Source: SVTX01 sp045638125
GTDB lineage: Bacteria > Bacillota > Clostridia > Oscillospirales > CAG-272
DNA length: 25,080 nt
Direction: 5' to 3'
Assembly: GCA_045638125.1 (NCBI GenBank)
Contig: JAZUAS010000031.1
Span: 1-25,080 of the forward strand
Part shown: positions 24,579 through 25,080 of the stretch, piece after piece
How the letters are laid out: the number at the start of each line of letters is the position of its first letter
How positions within the stretch are numbered: position 1 is the first letter of the stretch
Notes under the pieces: model-generated
Told to the model about the DNA's origin: nothing
The model's database searches: none
What the model saw: only the letters and a program-made list of their open reading frames with translations
Made by a program: the position numbers and the translations under genes

Positions 24579-24895
24579 CTATTTTTGACGTCCGATACAA
24601 GACGACTCCAATACCCCGCCGAGCTGGTGCTGAGCAAAGATATCTCAATTGACAGCTCAATAAAGAAGTTCAGCTCGTCGCAGAAAGTGATAGCCTTAGT
24701 AATCATTTCGCAACGCTCGTTTTTATTCGATATGTTGATCCTATTCGCTTCAAAAAGACTCTCATAGATTTCAAGACTTTTTATCTGCAACTTGTCTACA
24801 AGCGAATGACGAAGCTTCTTTGGGTATCGGTTTGTATTTATTGTCAGCTTGAAGGTATGCACCGCCAGTTCTTTAGCCTTGGTGATAACCTTCAT
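24491..24895 (-). CDS. avd: Avd-like four-helix-bundle protein (DGR accessory), apparently frameshifted
   Basis: A protein of 134 residues in this frame from the ATG at 24895 (GGAGG 8-9 bases upstream; an in-frame upstream start is less likely). MKVITKAKELAVHTFKLTIN, KKLRHSLVDKLQIKSLEIYESLFEANRIN, an ITFCDELNFFIELSIEI helix and TSSAGYWSRLVSDVKNSL match the Avd-type four-helix bundle found beside diversity-generating retroelements in Clostridia phages. There it forms a pentameric barrel that binds the reverse transcriptase. After about residue 105 the frame gives a hydrophobic, unrelated-looking tail ending in SRWLW. The -1 frame instead encodes a plausible acidic and Cys-rich ending (see 24450-24578). 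I therefore think one base is missing here, or that a frame change occurs. The neighbouring upstream gene looks like a DGR target. Confidence 0.65.
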   Translation of the reverse strand: MKVITKAKELAVHTFKLTINTNRYPKKLRHSLVDKLQIKSLEIYESLFEANRINISNKNERCEMITKAITFCDELNFFIELSIEISLLSTSSAGYWSRLVSDVKNSLKRAERILRKMRFVILAVILDCVSRWLW

Positions 24896-24899
24896 CTCC

Positions 24900-24920
24900 T
24901 GCCCCTCCTTGCAAGGGGCA
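24900..24920 (-). promoter_or_regulatory. Hairpin after the variable-protein stop, covering the avd ribosome binding site
   Basis: Arms TGCCCCT and AGGGGCA (7 pairs) enclose a 7-base loop, 22 bases after the upstream stop codon. The AAGGAGG that serves the Avd-like gene falls in the loop and 3' arm, so folding would limit its translation. In the well-studied Bordetella phage DGR, a short GC-rich hairpin just downstream of the variable repeat is needed for retrohoming. This one is in a comparable place. Confidence 0.5.
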
Positions 24921-24942
24921 TTTCTTGTTTCACTCTCTGCCA

Positions 24943-25080
24943 TCACGCTTCATGGGATACAAAGATAGAAGAAGAAAAGATACAAAACGGACGCACGCCG
25001 CAGTCGAGGTAGTAGCTAAAATTGTAGAGGACGTAGCCCGAGGGCGCGACACATGCGGCCAAGTATCTCTTACCGTTTGG
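24943..25080 (-). CDS. Probable DGR variable (target) protein, C-terminal end
   Basis: The last 45 codons of a gene that enters from the right edge. The end reads RYLAACVAPSGYVLYNFSYY, then LDCGVRPFCIFSSSIFVSHEA and a stop. The GVRPFCIFSSSIFVS ending resembles the C-type-lectin-like tails of DGR target proteins in Clostridia phages. Fourteen consecutive codons (25038-24997) all end in C or T and encode Tyr, Val, Leu, Asn, Phe, Ser, Asp, Cys and Gly. This is what adenine-targeted mutagenesis of AAC/AAT codons yields (first two bases vary, third stays a pyrimidine). It is directly followed by an Avd-like gene. The likely role is a receptor-binding tail protein. The template repeat and most of the gene are not in the window. 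Confidence 0.6.
   Translation of the reverse strand, partial: PNGKRYLAACVAPSGYVLYNFSYYLDCGVRPFCIFSSSIFVSHEA

Noticed and set aside
24560..24590. Programmed -1 frameshift in the Avd-like gene
   Set aside because: The A-run before AAT AGC would slip straight into an in-frame TAG in the -1 frame, and no canonical slippery heptamer follows it. A missing base or sequence error is simpler.
1..25080. tRNA genes, CRISPR arrays, insertion sequences, integrase or lysis genes
   Set aside because: Looked for cloverleaf ends, regularly spaced repeats, transposase motifs and holin/endolysin patterns; none seen in this window.

Overview
The window looks like the packaging, head and short-tail region of a double-stranded DNA tailed phage (or prophage) of podovirus type. 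The host is probably an anaerobic gut Firmicute of the Clostridia group. This rests on the terminase/portal/capsid set, the absence of any tape-measure, tail-tube or sheath gene, an adaptor followed by a nozzle-like protein, a very large polyvalent ejection protein, Clostridia-phage-type small proteins, strong AGGAGG-type ribosome binding sites and roughly 50% G+C. All genes I can support are on the minus strand, so the story reads from right to left, and the standard genetic code fits throughout.

Right end (25080 to about 22690): the C-terminal 45 residues of a probable diversity-generating retroelement (DGR) target protein, an Avd-like four-helix-bundle gene whose Cys-rich C-terminus lies in the -1 frame, a small HExxH metallopeptidase-like gene, a 302-base non-coding stretch with GC-rich nested hairpins, and an HUH-type rolling-circle Rep-like endonuclease. 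No reverse transcriptase or template repeat is visible here.

Regulatory junction and packaging/ejection operon (22691 to 7327): a small ArpU/RinA-like putative late activator is followed by a 17-bp-armed palindrome plus an extended -10 box. Then come terminase small and large subunits, portal, a 1131-residue repeat-rich probable ejection protein, and a 2494-residue polyvalent protein. The last carries a zincin motif and an AT-rich, separately acquired-looking nuclease-like module.

Head/tail operon (7326 to 1): the same palindrome and -10 box reappear (46 bases identical, about 68 bases with 4 mismatches). They precede a 40-residue protein, an acidic scaffold-like protein, a decoration-like protein, the HK97-fold major capsid protein, the tail adaptor, a nozzle/stabilization protein with an inserted leucine-rich-repeat-like segment, a coiled-coil fiber-like protein, and the start of a BspA-type leucine-rich-repeat protein cut by the window edge.

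The most interesting signal is the duplicated palindrome. It sits at identical spacing from a -10 box in front of each of the two structural operons, directly downstream of a candidate activator gene. I read it as a putative late-gene operator/promoter pair, with an intrinsic terminator as the main alternative. Second is the DGR-like VR/Avd end with an apparent frameshift.
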